From positions 1 through 14,614 of the forward strand of contig NZ_JBQEKA010000079.1 of the NCBI RefSeq assembly GCF_052103615.1: a DNA stretch of 14,614 bases, read 5' to 3'. This DNA is from Kerstersia sp052103615 (GTDB lineage Bacteria > Pseudomonadota > Gammaproteobacteria > Burkholderiales > Burkholderiaceae_B). A model generated the notes under the pieces. The model was not told the DNA's origin. It was given only the letters and a program-made list of their open reading frames with translations, and did not search any database. Below are positions 1 to 7,136 of the stretch, piece by piece; position 1 is the stretch's first letter; every line of letters begins with the position of its first letter. Made by a program: the position numbers and the translations under genes.

Positions 1-795
1 GGATGGGTGCCACTTCAGCCAGCGCCGTTCCAGCAGGCGCGCGGCCCAATCGGAACTCTTGCCCAGCAAGGCATAAATGATGATGGACAGCACGACAATG
101 TCGGTCTGCAGGAATTCGCGGGCAGTCATGGCCAGGTAGCCGACACCGGATTTGGCGGAAATGGTTTCGGCGACGATCAGCACAATCCACGACACGCCCA
201 GCGCATAGCGCACGCCAACCAGAATGGACGGCACCGCCCCGGGCAGCACGACATAACGCAGCAGTCGCCAGCCGCTCAGGCCGTAATTGCGCGCCATTTC
301 GATCAGCCCGCTATCGAGGGAGCGGATGCCGTGATAGGTATTCAGGTACACCGGAAACAGGGCGGCGAAAGTAATCAGGAAAATGCGGGTGGTTTCGTCT
401 ATGCCGAACCACATGATGGCGAGCGGCACCAGCGCCAGCGACGGGATATTGCGCAGCATTTGCAGCGTCGTATCGAGCAGGCGCTCACCGGTGCGCGACA
501 GCCCGGTCAGGAGGCCTAGCGCCAGCCCCAATGCGGTGCCCAGCGCGAAACCGGCGGCGGCACGTATGAAACTGACGCCGATGTGATGCCAGAGTTCGCC
601 GCTGGCCACCAAGCGTACAAACGTTTGCAGCACTTCCAGCGGGGGCGGAAAGAGGCGGGCGGACACCAGCCCGCGGGTCGAAGCAAAGTGCCAGATGATG
701 AGCGTCACCAGCGGAATTAGCCAGGGCATGAGCTGCCACCACAGCGTTCGCAACGCCGGGGCGGCAGGATGGGTTTGGCGGGGTGCCCGGCTCAC
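1..795 (-). CDS. ssuC: Aliphatic sulfonate ABC transporter permease SsuC (3' end cut by window edge)
   Basis: This is the inner-membrane permease of an SsuABC-type importer, which brings alkanesulfonates into the cell as a sulfur source. The reverse strand is open for 265 codons from a GTG at 795 to the window edge, and no stop is reached. Family members are about 260-270 residues, so only the last few are missing. Visible SsuC hallmarks are GERLLDTTLQMLRNIPSLAL (about 103-122), WFGIDE (129-134), an EAA loop EMARNYGLSG...LPGAVPSI (166-191) that contacts the ATPase, and AETISAKSGVGYLAM (209-223). Several hydrophobic segments (about 23-38, 78-98, 118-130, 137-152, 195-210, 232-246) fit a six-helix permease. 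The GTG start overlaps the ssuA stop as GTGA, which indicates translational coupling. The resemblance to enterobacterial SsuC is close along the whole length. The ATPase and monooxygenase genes are not in view. Confidence 0.93.
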   Translation of the reverse strand, partial: MSRAPRQTHPAAPALRTLWWQLMPWLIPLVTLIIWHFASTRGLVSARLFPPPLEVLQTFVRLVASGELWHHIGVSFIRAAAGFALGTALGLALGLLTGLSRTGERLLDTTLQMLRNIPSLALVPLAIMWFGIDETTRIFLITFAALFPVYLNTYHGIRSLDSGLIEMARNYGLSGWRLLRYVVLPGAVPSILVGVRYALGVSWIVLIVAETISAKSGVGYLAMTAREFLQTDIVVLSIIIYALLGKSSDWAARLLERRWLKWHPS

Positions 796-1967
796 TTCGT
801 ACCTGCTGTCTGGGCCGTTTCCGCTGCCTGCGCCGGTTCCTGCCACTGCCATTCGGCAATGGAGAAGTCTTGTTTGGCCAGCCCGTTGGACAGCAGGAAG
901 GCTTTGGTGCCTTCCAGCAGATCCAGGCCTTGTTGCGGATAGGCTTCGATGTTGAAAGAGCTGACCGGCCAGGATTCACGCACCACCGGTTCGCTAAAGG
1001 CCGTGGTGGTCAGGTAATAGGTGTAATAGGCATCAGGATTGGCGTGCAGGTCCCGGGCGCCTTGCTCGCGGGCCTGATCAAAGGCGGAGGCAAAACCGGG
1101 GTGCGCCTGCAGGAAACTTTCGCTGGCGACAATGACCGAATTGCCTTCCAGGCCATGCTGGCTGGCCTGGTCTATCACTTTCAGGCCCTGCGCCTTGAGC
1201 TGCGGCCCCAGGCCGGTCGGCGCGGTGTAGGCGGCGATATCGCCCCGTTCCAGCGCGGGCTGGGCATCACGCGGGAACAGATGAACTTCTTCAACATCCT
1301 TGATGACGCCCTGATCTTTCAGCCCGGCAAAATAGCGGTGCAGATAGGAACCGCGCGGCAGGCCTACGCGCTTGCCAGCCAGGTCGGCCGGGGTTTCCAC
1401 GCCATTGGCGGGCACGACCAGCCAGGCGTCGCTGGCAATGCCGTTGAAACCCAGCAGGCGAGTGGCGCCGCCGCTGGAGCGGGCGAAGAGCGCAGGGGTA
1501 TCGCCGTAAATGCCGATGTCCAGTTTGCCGCTCAGCAGCGCTTCATTCAGGTCGGGGCCATTGGGGAAAATGTGTTCCGTGATTTGCGTGAAGCCCAGCG
1601 GTTTGAGCGCGCTGGCCAGCAGGCCTTCTTCCAGCGCCCAGCCGACCGGGCCACCTATGCTCTGGCTCGGTCCGATATAGCCCAGGCGCAGAGTATGGTC
1701 GCCCGCCGCCCGCGCGGCAGCGGGGGCCGCGGCGCTGATTCCGGCTCCGGCCGGGCTGGTGGCGCTGGCGCTGGCGGACGGGGCGCTGGCGGTATTGCCA
1801 TTGCCGCCAGCCGGGCTGACCGCAGCCTGCTGGTGGTTGTCACAGGCGGCCAGGGACGCTGCCAGCAGGATACCGGCGAACAGACGCAAGCCAGTGCGGG
1901 GCAAGCGGCCAGGGCGGGCCGGGCGCGGGAAGAAAGAAGCCGTCGGCGAAAGAGGATTCAGAATCAT
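792..1967 (-). CDS. ssuA: SsuA-like sulfonate ABC transporter substrate-binding lipoprotein
   Basis: This is the periplasmic binding protein of the importer, and it should hand sulfonates to SsuC. The protein has 391 residues, against about 320 for a classical SsuA. The extra length is an Arg-rich leader, a hydrophobic segment and a lipobox (SLAAC, Cys42), followed by a low-complexity Ala/Ser/Gly/Pro linker (about 43-89). The binding fold starts near DHTLRLGYIGP (90-100). NrtA/SsuA/TauA-family features are FPNGPDLNEALLSGKLDIGIYGDTPAL (about 134-160, a ligand-lobe signature) and a second lobe beginning around ETPADLAGKRVGLPRGSY. The ATG at 1967 has no strong ribosome-binding site. An in-frame stop lies 11 codons upstream, so no much longer start is possible. 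It is followed by ssuC with a 4-base overlap. Ligand identity is inferred from the partner permease, and taurine or an arylsulfonate is also possible. Confidence 0.85.
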   Translation of the reverse strand: MILNPLSPTASFFPRPARPGRLPRTGLRLFAGILLAASLAACDNHQQAAVSPAGGNGNTASAPSASASATSPAGAGISAAAPAAARAAGDHTLRLGYIGPSQSIGGPVGWALEEGLLASALKPLGFTQITEHIFPNGPDLNEALLSGKLDIGIYGDTPALFARSSGGATRLLGFNGIASDAWLVVPANGVETPADLAGKRVGLPRGSYLHRYFAGLKDQGVIKDVEEVHLFPRDAQPALERGDIAAYTAPTGLGPQLKAQGLKVIDQASQHGLEGNSVIVASESFLQAHPGFASAFDQAREQGARDLHANPDAYYTYYLTTTAFSEPVVRESWPVSSFNIEAYPQQGLDLLEGTKAFLLSNGLAKQDFSIAEWQWQEPAQAAETAQTAGTK

Positions 1968-2207
1968 GGCGAAGAGGTTCTCGATACGCCTGGCCTGTCA
2001 TCAGACAAGCCAGGCAGGCAGTCAAATCGTGCGCGTCAGGAAGTCAGCAGAGATCCCGGCGGTGGCGGTCTTGCCATCGCAGCGGGGGCGGATGATTTCC
2101 CGGGGCCAGTTAATGAATTCTAGAAATGCAGCGTCCCGGGATGAACGACGGATTATTTATTTGCTAATGGCATACCGGCCTGGCCTGCCTGAGCTAGGAG
2201 GGGGCTG

Positions 2208-2223
2208 GCCGTGCTGGCACGGC
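2208..2223. repeat. Short inverted repeat (GCCGTG-CTGG-CACGGC)
   Basis: A perfect 6-bp stem with a 4-base loop lies 12 bases before a larger hairpin. No T-run follows on either strand, so it is not a standard intrinsic terminator. It could fold with its neighbour in a leader RNA, but its function is unknown. Confidence 0.45.
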
Positions 2224-2235
2224 GATTCGGGATCG

Positions 2236-2264
2236 GCCAGAGGGCTGTCCGCCAGCCCTCTGGC
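2236..2264. repeat. Perfect 12-bp inverted repeat with 5-base loop
   Basis: GCCAGAGGGCTG pairs with CAGCCCTCTGGC around a TCCGC loop. This is the strongest hairpin in the ssuA to sigma-factor gap. There is no adjacent T-tract on either strand, so a classical terminator is not supported. It lies about 270 bases upstream of the ssuA start and 145 bases upstream of the sigma-factor promoter. It could be an operator, an RNA-stabilising structure or a rho-associated stop. Confidence 0.5.
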
Positions 2265-2408
2265 GGCATGCAGCGGAGCGGCAGGGCGGCGGCAGGGGCG
2301 GCAAGGCGGGCGCTAATGAGGGTGGAAAGAAGGGCCTGGATGCTTGAATTCATTCAGGAAAATGTTGTTCCGGCGCGGCGGCGGTGACATTCCCGGGATC
2401 GAATAAGT

Positions 2409-2437
2409 TTGACAGTTTTTGTTTGATTAATAATAAT
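2409..2437 (+). promoter_or_regulatory. Sigma70-like promoter for the ECF sigma/FecR genes
   Basis: A perfect -35 TTGACA (2409-2414) is followed after exactly 17 bases by AATAAT (2432-2437), which matches the TATAAT consensus at 5 of 6 positions. The stretch is far more AT-rich than its surroundings. Transcription would begin near 2444, giving a leader of about 57 bases to the ATG at 2501. The -10 lies inside a Fur-box-like palindrome. Confidence 0.75.
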
Positions 2438-2444
2438 TATTAGC
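2426..2444 (+). promoter_or_regulatory. Fur-box-like operator
   Basis: ATTAATAATAATTATTAGC matches the 19-bp Fur consensus GATAATGATAATCATTATC at 14 of 19 positions by eye, and its core TAATAATTATTA is a perfect palindrome. It covers the -10 of the promoter, so Fe-Fur bound here would block RNA polymerase. Iron-starvation sigma factors of the FecI/PvdS class are commonly Fur-repressed, which makes the location biologically sensible. Fur binding itself is inferred. Confidence 0.72.
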
Positions 2445-2500
2445 ATTTCATGCGTTGCGCATCAATGCATGTGGCGGACTCGATACCCTACGGTAGGCCT

Positions 2501-3016
2501 ATGCTGGCAGCTCAAAATATTTATCAGGACGACCTCGCCTCGTTGTATGCCGAGCATCTGGCCTGGCTACAGGCGCTGCTGCACCGGCGTTTGGGTAATG
2601 CGCCGGATGCCTGCGATCTGGCTCAGGATGTCTTCCTGATCCTGTTGCGCCGGCAACTCCGCTTTGATGACGCCGAGGGCGCCCGCGCCTACATGAGCCG
2701 CATGGCCAAGAATCTGTGCACGGATCTCTGGCGCCGCCGGGCGGTGGAGCAAGCCTGGGTCGAAGCCATGGCATCCAGGCCCGAACCGCTGGCGCCGTCG
2801 CCGGAAGAGCGCGCCATTATTCTCGAAACCATCTGCGGGATCGCAGCCATGCTGGCGCGTTTGCCGGAAAAAGCCGCCAGCGCATTCGTGCTGGCTCATC
2901 TGGAGGGCATGGCCTACCGCGATATAGCTGCGCGTCTAGGGGTGTCCGAACGGATGGTGAAAAAATATATTGCCCAGGCCATGCTGCATTGCGCCCTGGT
3001 TGGCTGGCCGGATTGA
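2501..3016 (+). CDS. FecI-type ECF RNA polymerase sigma factor (iron-starvation sigma)
   Basis: This is a group-4 (ECF) sigma factor that should direct RNA polymerase to iron-uptake genes when released or activated by its FecR partner. The product has 171 residues from the ATG at 2501, the usual FecI size. Region 2 is DACDLAQDVFLILLRRQL plus ARAYMSRMAKNLCTDLWRRR (about 37-80). Region 4 is LPEKAASAFVLAHLEGMAYRDIAARLGVSERMVKKYIAQAMLHC (about 121-165), with its helix-turn-helix. The spacer PSPEER is typical of FecI-like proteins. In-frame ATGs at 2450 and 2465 would add 17 or 12 residues. The one at 2450 would sit almost on the predicted transcription start, so 2501 is preferred, although its ribosome-binding site is weak (AGG only 3 bases upstream). 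The FecR-type gene follows 7 bases downstream. Promoter and Fur-like operator lie directly upstream. Confidence 0.92.
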   Translation: MLAAQNIYQDDLASLYAEHLAWLQALLHRRLGNAPDACDLAQDVFLILLRRQLRFDDAEGARAYMSRMAKNLCTDLWRRRAVEQAWVEAMASRPEPLAPSPEERAIILETICGIAAMLARLPEKAASAFVLAHLEGMAYRDIAARLGVSERMVKKYIAQAMLHCALVGWPD

Positions 3017-3023
3017 GAGCGTG

Positions 3024-4025
3024 ATGCTGCTGCCTGCGCCCAGGGCCTTGCCCGAAGACCATGAGATAGACCACCGCAGCCTGGAACAGGCCGCTCAGTG
3101 GTATGCGGTGCTGCTGGCCGATGATGTTTCTGATAAGGAACGCGCGGAATGGGCGCATTGGCTGGAGGCGCCGGGGCATCGTCAGGCCTGGCAGAAAATG
3201 GAGGCAATCAGCCGCCGCTTCCAGCCGCTGCGGGCCTGTAGTCAGCCCGGAGACGTGGTGCTGGCCGCCGTGCATGCCGGCAAACGGCCTGAAATACGCA
3301 GGCGGAAACTGTTGCGCGGCCTGATGCTGGCGCCGGGTCTCGGACTGATGTCCTGGGCGGTATGGCGTGAAACGCCAGCGTCCCGGGTGTTCAGGGCGCA
3401 GTTCTGCGACTATCACACCGGCAAGGGCGAGATCAAGGAAATCGCGCTGGCGGATGGCACCCGAGTCTGGCTCAACACGGCCACCTTGCTGGATGTGGAT
3501 TACACCCCCTCCTTGCGCCGCCTGGTTTTACGGGAAGGTGAAATTTTCATTCAGACCGCCAGCGATAGCCGTCCGCTGGTGGTGGATACCGATCACGGGC
3601 GCCTGCGGGCCTTGGGCACACGCTTTATCGTCAGGCAGGAAGCGGCTCAGACGGTGCTGGCGGTGTATGAGGGCGCGGTGGAAATCCGCACTGCGGGCAA
3701 TGCCGCCCGGCGAGTGGTGGCGGCGGGTGAGCAAACCTGGTTTGACCAGCGCCATATTGCGGCCGTCGCGCCTCTGGATGCGGCACGCCAAGGCTGGAAG
3801 AGCGGTATTTTCCAGGCCGCAAGCATCAGCCTGCGCGAGCTGCTCGACGAGCTGCAGCGTTATCACTCCGTTTACTTTTCGGTCTCTCCGGCGATTGCGA
3901 ACCTGCGCGTCATGGGCACGTTTCCCTTGGCGGATCTGGACGCGTCGCTGGCGCTGTTGCGAGCCGCCTTGCCCATCAAAGTGAGGCATACCTTGCCCTG
4001 GTGGGTCAGCCTGCAAGCTGTCTGA
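3024..4025 (+). CDS. FecR-type transmembrane sigma-factor regulator
   Basis: This inner-membrane protein carries the signal from a ligand-loaded outer-membrane receptor to the ECF sigma factor encoded just upstream. The product has 333 residues. The cytoplasmic N-terminal DUF4880 (FecR_N) domain spans about 17-60 (EQAAQWYAVLLADD...AWQKME) and should contact the sigma factor. A transmembrane segment lies at about 98-114 (RGLMLAPGLGLMSWAVW). The periplasmic FecR domain runs about 129-223 (TGKGEIKEIALADGTRVWLN, LREGEIFI, ALGTRFIV). The C-terminal part (about 260-333) resembles the STN-like domain that meets the receptor's signalling domain. The start was set at ATG 3024, which follows a GAGAG-like site and leaves 7 bases after the sigma-factor stop; GTG 3021 is an alternative. 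The family includes pure anti-sigmas and sigma activators, and sequence alone does not decide which this is. Confidence 0.9.
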   Translation: MLLPAPRALPEDHEIDHRSLEQAAQWYAVLLADDVSDKERAEWAHWLEAPGHRQAWQKMEAISRRFQPLRACSQPGDVVLAAVHAGKRPEIRRRKLLRGLMLAPGLGLMSWAVWRETPASRVFRAQFCDYHTGKGEIKEIALADGTRVWLNTATLLDVDYTPSLRRLVLREGEIFIQTASDSRPLVVDTDHGRLRALGTRFIVRQEAAQTVLAVYEGAVEIRTAGNAARRVVAAGEQTWFDQRHIAAVAPLDAARQGWKSGIFQAASISLRELLDELQRYHSVYFSVSPAIANLRVMGTFPLADLDASLALLRAALPIKVRHTLPWWVSLQAV

Positions 4026-4246
4026 GGCCCGGCTGGCCGATCTCGTCTGCCTGTGCGCAGGGTGGAGTTTCACCTTTTTTCTTCATGTGGCGGCGGCGCC
4101 CGATGATACGGGTCAAGCTGACGGCTGTTTGGTATGCCGGCTTATTTGTAACTTTATGTATCTTGAGGTTCCCCTTATGGGGTCATGTCCGTTTCCTGTA
4201 TTGAGACACAAAATCAATCATCCTCTCTTTTAGGAAACGACTGTTC
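4026..4246 (+). promoter_or_regulatory. Probable ECF-sigma-dependent promoter region upstream of the receptor gene
   Basis: In Fec-type systems the receptor gene has its own promoter read by the cognate sigma factor, and this 221-base AT-richer gap is the expected place for it. I cannot identify -35/-10 elements with confidence, because FecI-family promoters vary by sigma. A small palindrome CCCC-TTAT-GGGG lies inside (near 4172-4184). No Fur-like palindrome is visible here, which fits Fur control acting through the sigma gene. Confidence 0.35.
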
Positions 4247-6907
4247 ATGTTTTCAGACGTAAGCGGCAGCGCCACAGCGTTGCGTCCGGGCCTGGGGTGG
4301 AAGCGCGGCGCATTGCGGCCGCTGGTATTGGCCATGCTGGCTGGCGGTATGGCAGGGCCGTTCGCGCTGGCAGAGACGGCCTACGCGCAAAACGCGCCAC
4401 AGGCTGCGGCGCGCAGCTACCAGATTGCGGCCGGCCCCCTGGGGGCCGCCTTGAACCAGTTTGCCGCCGTGTCGGGAATTTTTCTGTCTGGCGCTGCCGA
4501 TCTGACCGCAGGAAAACAGACGGCAGGCTTGCAGGGCAATCACAGCGTATCGGCCGGTCTGGCGCGTTTGCTGCAGGGAACCGGACTGGAAGCGCAGGCC
4601 GAAGGCGGCAACCGCTATAGCCTGAGGCGCATCGGCCAGCCCCAGGCCAGCGCAGATTCGGTCACGGAACTGTCCGGGATTACCGTTGAAGCGGCGCTTA
4701 CGCCGGCCGACGAATCCGCGACGAATTACACCGTCAGCCGCAGCAGTTCGGCCAGCAAGCTGAACCTCGCGCTCAAGGAAACTCCGCAGACCATCACGGT
4801 GTTTACCGAGAAGCTGATGGAGGACTTGAACGCCACAACCGTCAATGAGGTCATGACCTATGCGCCTGGCGTGACGGTGCTTGAAAATGGCGTGCCGGGC
4901 GCGGGCCGAGTGCAGTATTTTTCGCGCGGCTTCGCTATCAACAGTTTCCAGATCGACGGCCTGATGACGGACGGCGCGGCTTTCGGCGCGCAGAACAATG
5001 CTTCCAACCGCACCGCTATCGGCTTTCAGGACACGTTTCTCTATGAACGCATTGACATCATCCGCGGCTCCAGCGGGCTGACCACCGGGCAGGGTGATCC
5101 CTCTGCCAGCCTGAGCCTGGTCCGCAAGCGGCCACTGGCGGAACGGCAGATACAGGCCAATCTGAAATATGGCAGCTGGGACAACAAGCGCGGCGAGTTT
5201 GATCTTTCCACGCCGATCAACGAGAGCGGCAGCTGGCGCACCCGCATCGTGGCGACCGGCGAGCGCGGCCATTCGTATATGGACCGTGTCAAGCATCACG
5301 GCCACGCGCTGTATGCCATCAGTGAACTGGATGTCACCGCGTCCACGCGCATCAGCGTGGGGGCGACGCAGCTCAAGCGCCGGCTGGACGGCGCCGGGCC
5401 GCATGGCCTGGTGCGCGCCACCAATTATGGTGATCCCACCAAAACGCCCAGCGGCAATGTGTATCACAGTGATCTCGGGCGCAGCTACAACAACGCCACG
5501 CAGTGGAGTTACCGCGATTTCTATTATTCCAACACTTTTGCCACGCTGAATCACGTCTTTGCCAACGACTGGGAAATTGTCGGCAGCTATAACCACTTCA
5601 GCGCCAAGAGTGATAGGTTCTATGGCGTCATGGGCAGCCAGTTCTATCTGCCGGAATATGACGTGGCCAGCTATGTGTGGGGGCGTGAAAAATATGAGAA
5701 CGCCACCAAAGCCTATGACGTTTACCTGAAGGGGGATTTTGGCTTGCTGGGGCGCCGGCACGATTTTGTGGCGGGCTACAACCAGACGGAGTCGCGCCGC
5801 CATGAGCATGGTTACCTGACCTCGCCTGGGCCGGTGTGGCCGACGCTGCCCGATGTGGATGACCCGCGTTATGCCCAGTACTGGAATTCGGGGCAGTGGA
5901 TACGGCCCAGCGCGTGGAACGATGGCGATGTCGGGCTCCCGCCGATAGACGCGCGCTACCAGAAGTACGGATACAGCTGGGAGCATTCGAATGGCTATTA
6001 CCAGAGTGAGCACAAGCAGAACGGGATTTACGCCAGCTTGAGGCTGCGTCCCCTGGAACATCTGCAGGTCATTGTGGGCGGGCGCTATGGCAAGGGCGAG
6101 CGGATGCAAGACCAGAAAACGCACACCACGTTTTCACCGTATGCAGGGCTGATTTATGAGTTGACGCCCAGCATGAACGCCTATGCGGGCTATGCGCGGG
6201 TGGAAAAGCCCAATGTTGCCACCACCAGCAACCCCGTGGATATCAATGGCGTCTGGCTTAAGCCTTTGCGCGCCAACACCATCGAGACCGGTATCAAGGC
6301 CGGTTTCTTCGAGGACCGCCTGAACCTGGCGGCGACCTACTTCACCATGACGCAGGACAACTTTCCGATTGCGACTGATAAATGGGTGACGAATCCCGAT
6401 GTGATCGGCTATGTGGACCGTGCCTACGAAGGCGTGGATGGCTACCGGATCTATGGGGTAGAGCTCAGCTTGTCAGGCCAGGTGACGCCGCATTGGCAAA
6501 TCATGGCGGGCTATGTGAATCAGCATCAGAAAGTGCCCTTTGATGTGAACAATCCGCCCTATGGCGTGGCGGTCGAGGATTTCGCCGAGCAGTTCTTTTT
6601 CCCTAAGAACCAGTTCAAGCTTTTCACAACTTATGACTTTCTCGAACGCTTCACCGTAGGGGGTGGCGTGACCTGGCAATCAGGCAGCCTGACCAGCAAT
6701 TTCGAGGCCAGCGACAAAGGCATGGTGCCGGTTTACCAGGGCAGCTACGCGCTCTGGAATCTCATGGCGCGCTGGCGGCTGAACCCGAACGCGACACTGG
6801 GCCTGAATGTCAACAACGTCTTCGACAAAGTGTATTTCACCAATGCCAGCGGCGCCAATTTCGGGACACCGCGCAATGTGACGGCCAGTATCAGCCTGTC
6901 TTTCTGA
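4247..6907 (+). CDS. TonB-dependent siderophore-receptor-family transducer with STN signalling domain
   Basis: This outer-membrane gated porin imports a ferric chelate with TonB energy and can signal to FecR. It has 886 residues. The export signal is in the first about 48 (hydrophobic 25-42, cleavage near AYAQ). The STN domain spans about 57-126 (YQIAAGPLGAALNQFAAVSGI...YSLRRI), followed by a TonB-box-like GITVEA (144-149). The plug covers about 170-300 (LKETPQTITVFTEKLMEDLN, VNEVMTYAPGV, RGFAINSFQIDG, YERIDIIRGSSGL). The rest is the 22-strand barrel, with siderophore-receptor signatures (NTIETGIKAGFF, LGLNVNNVFDKVYF) and a terminal Phe for BAM recognition. It resembles FpvA/FoxA/FhuE-type proteins. 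I do not see the FRAP and NPNL motifs of haem receptors. The gap to the FecR-type gene is 221 bases. An AGGA site lies 11 bases before the ATG. The ligand is not predictable from sequence. Confidence 0.92.
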   Translation: MFSDVSGSATALRPGLGWKRGALRPLVLAMLAGGMAGPFALAETAYAQNAPQAAARSYQIAAGPLGAALNQFAAVSGIFLSGAADLTAGKQTAGLQGNHSVSAGLARLLQGTGLEAQAEGGNRYSLRRIGQPQASADSVTELSGITVEAALTPADESATNYTVSRSSSASKLNLALKETPQTITVFTEKLMEDLNATTVNEVMTYAPGVTVLENGVPGAGRVQYFSRGFAINSFQIDGLMTDGAAFGAQNNASNRTAIGFQDTFLYERIDIIRGSSGLTTGQGDPSASLSLVRKRPLAERQIQANLKYGSWDNKRGEFDLSTPINESGSWRTRIVATGERGHSYMDRVKHHGHALYAISELDVTASTRISVGATQLKRRLDGAGPHGLVRATNYGDPTKTPSGNVYHSDLGRSYNNATQWSYRDFYYSNTFATLNHVFANDWEIVGSYNHFSAKSDRFYGVMGSQFYLPEYDVASYVWGREKYENATKAYDVYLKGDFGLLGRRHDFVAGYNQTESRRHEHGYLTSPGPVWPTLPDVDDPRYAQYWNSGQWIRPSAWNDGDVGLPPIDARYQKYGYSWEHSNGYYQSEHKQNGIYASLRLRPLEHLQVIVGGRYGKGERMQDQKTHTTFSPYAGLIYELTPSMNAYAGYARVEKPNVATTSNPVDINGVWLKPLRANTIETGIKAGFFEDRLNLAATYFTMTQDNFPIATDKWVTNPDVIGYVDRAYEGVDGYRIYGVELSLSGQVTPHWQIMAGYVNQHQKVPFDVNNPPYGVAVEDFAEQFFFPKNQFKLFTTYDFLERFTVGGGVTWQSGSLTSNFEASDKGMVPVYQGSYALWNLMARWRLNPNATLGLNVNNVFDKVYFTNASGANFGTPRNVTASISLSF

Positions 6908-6925
6908 GCCGCGTTTGAAACCGCT

Positions 6926-6940
6926 GCCGCGTGCCGCGGC
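6926..6940 (+). terminator. Weak stem-loop after the receptor gene
   Basis: GCCGCG-TGC-CGCGGC forms a 6-bp stem 18 bases after the receptor stop. The downstream bases (CTTCACTGTATTTCC) are only slightly T-rich, so termination would be partial at best. Read-through into the Slam unit remains possible. Confidence 0.35.
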
Positions 6941-7031
6941 CTTCACTGTATTTCCCGCCGCAGGCGCAAGGCCGGCAGGGCGGGCCGCCATTCAAGAGGA
7001 CGGCGCTGGCAGGTTCATGCGCAGCAATGGT

Positions 7032-7043
7032 GTCCGGCCGGAC
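7032..7043. repeat. 12-bp perfect palindrome GTCCGGCCGGAC
   Basis: This self-complementary 12-mer lies about 100 bases upstream of the cargo gene. It could be an operator half-site pair or chance in GC-rich DNA. No known regulator is assigned. Confidence 0.3.
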
Positions 7044-7073
7044 GTACCGGCAGCGCCATCTTCTTGATTATGT

Positions 7074-7099
7074 CTGGACTCCCGCAAAGCGGGGGCCAG
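7074..7099 (+). repeat. Stable bulged hairpin upstream of the secreted-cargo gene
   Basis: CTGG-A-CTCCCGC pairs with GCGGGGGCCAG around an AAA loop: 11 pairs counting one T-G wobble, with a single-base bulge. It ends 37 bases before the ATG of the cargo gene and 23 bases before its AAGGAAG ribosome-binding site. It is not followed by T-residues. It may protect the 5' end of the cargo mRNA, or be a leftover attenuator. Confidence 0.45.
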
Positions 7100-7136
7100 G
7101 ATTCAAGCAACCTTGATATGCAAAGGAAGTGGTGTC

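Larger units (their letters stand above)
1968..2408. other. Intergenic region between divergent ssuA and ECF sigma gene
   Basis: This stretch separates the minus-strand ssu genes from the plus-strand iron cassette, and I find no convincing gene in it. The open frames here lack homology-like content and overlap the hairpins. It must hold the promoter for ssuA, but I could not identify a reliable -35/-10 pair on the minus strand. The right half holds two inverted repeats, annotated separately. Confidence 0.6.

Noticed and set aside
783..2123. 446-codon open frame on the plus strand
   Set aside because: It is antisense to ssuA and its sequence is Gly/Arg/Ala-rich without recognisable motifs; the minus-strand protein has a clear family match.
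4253..6124. 623-codon open frame on the minus strand
   Set aside because: It lies entirely opposite the clear TonB receptor gene, has low-complexity His/Arg/Ala-rich sequence and no domain signature. It is a shadow of high-GC codon use.
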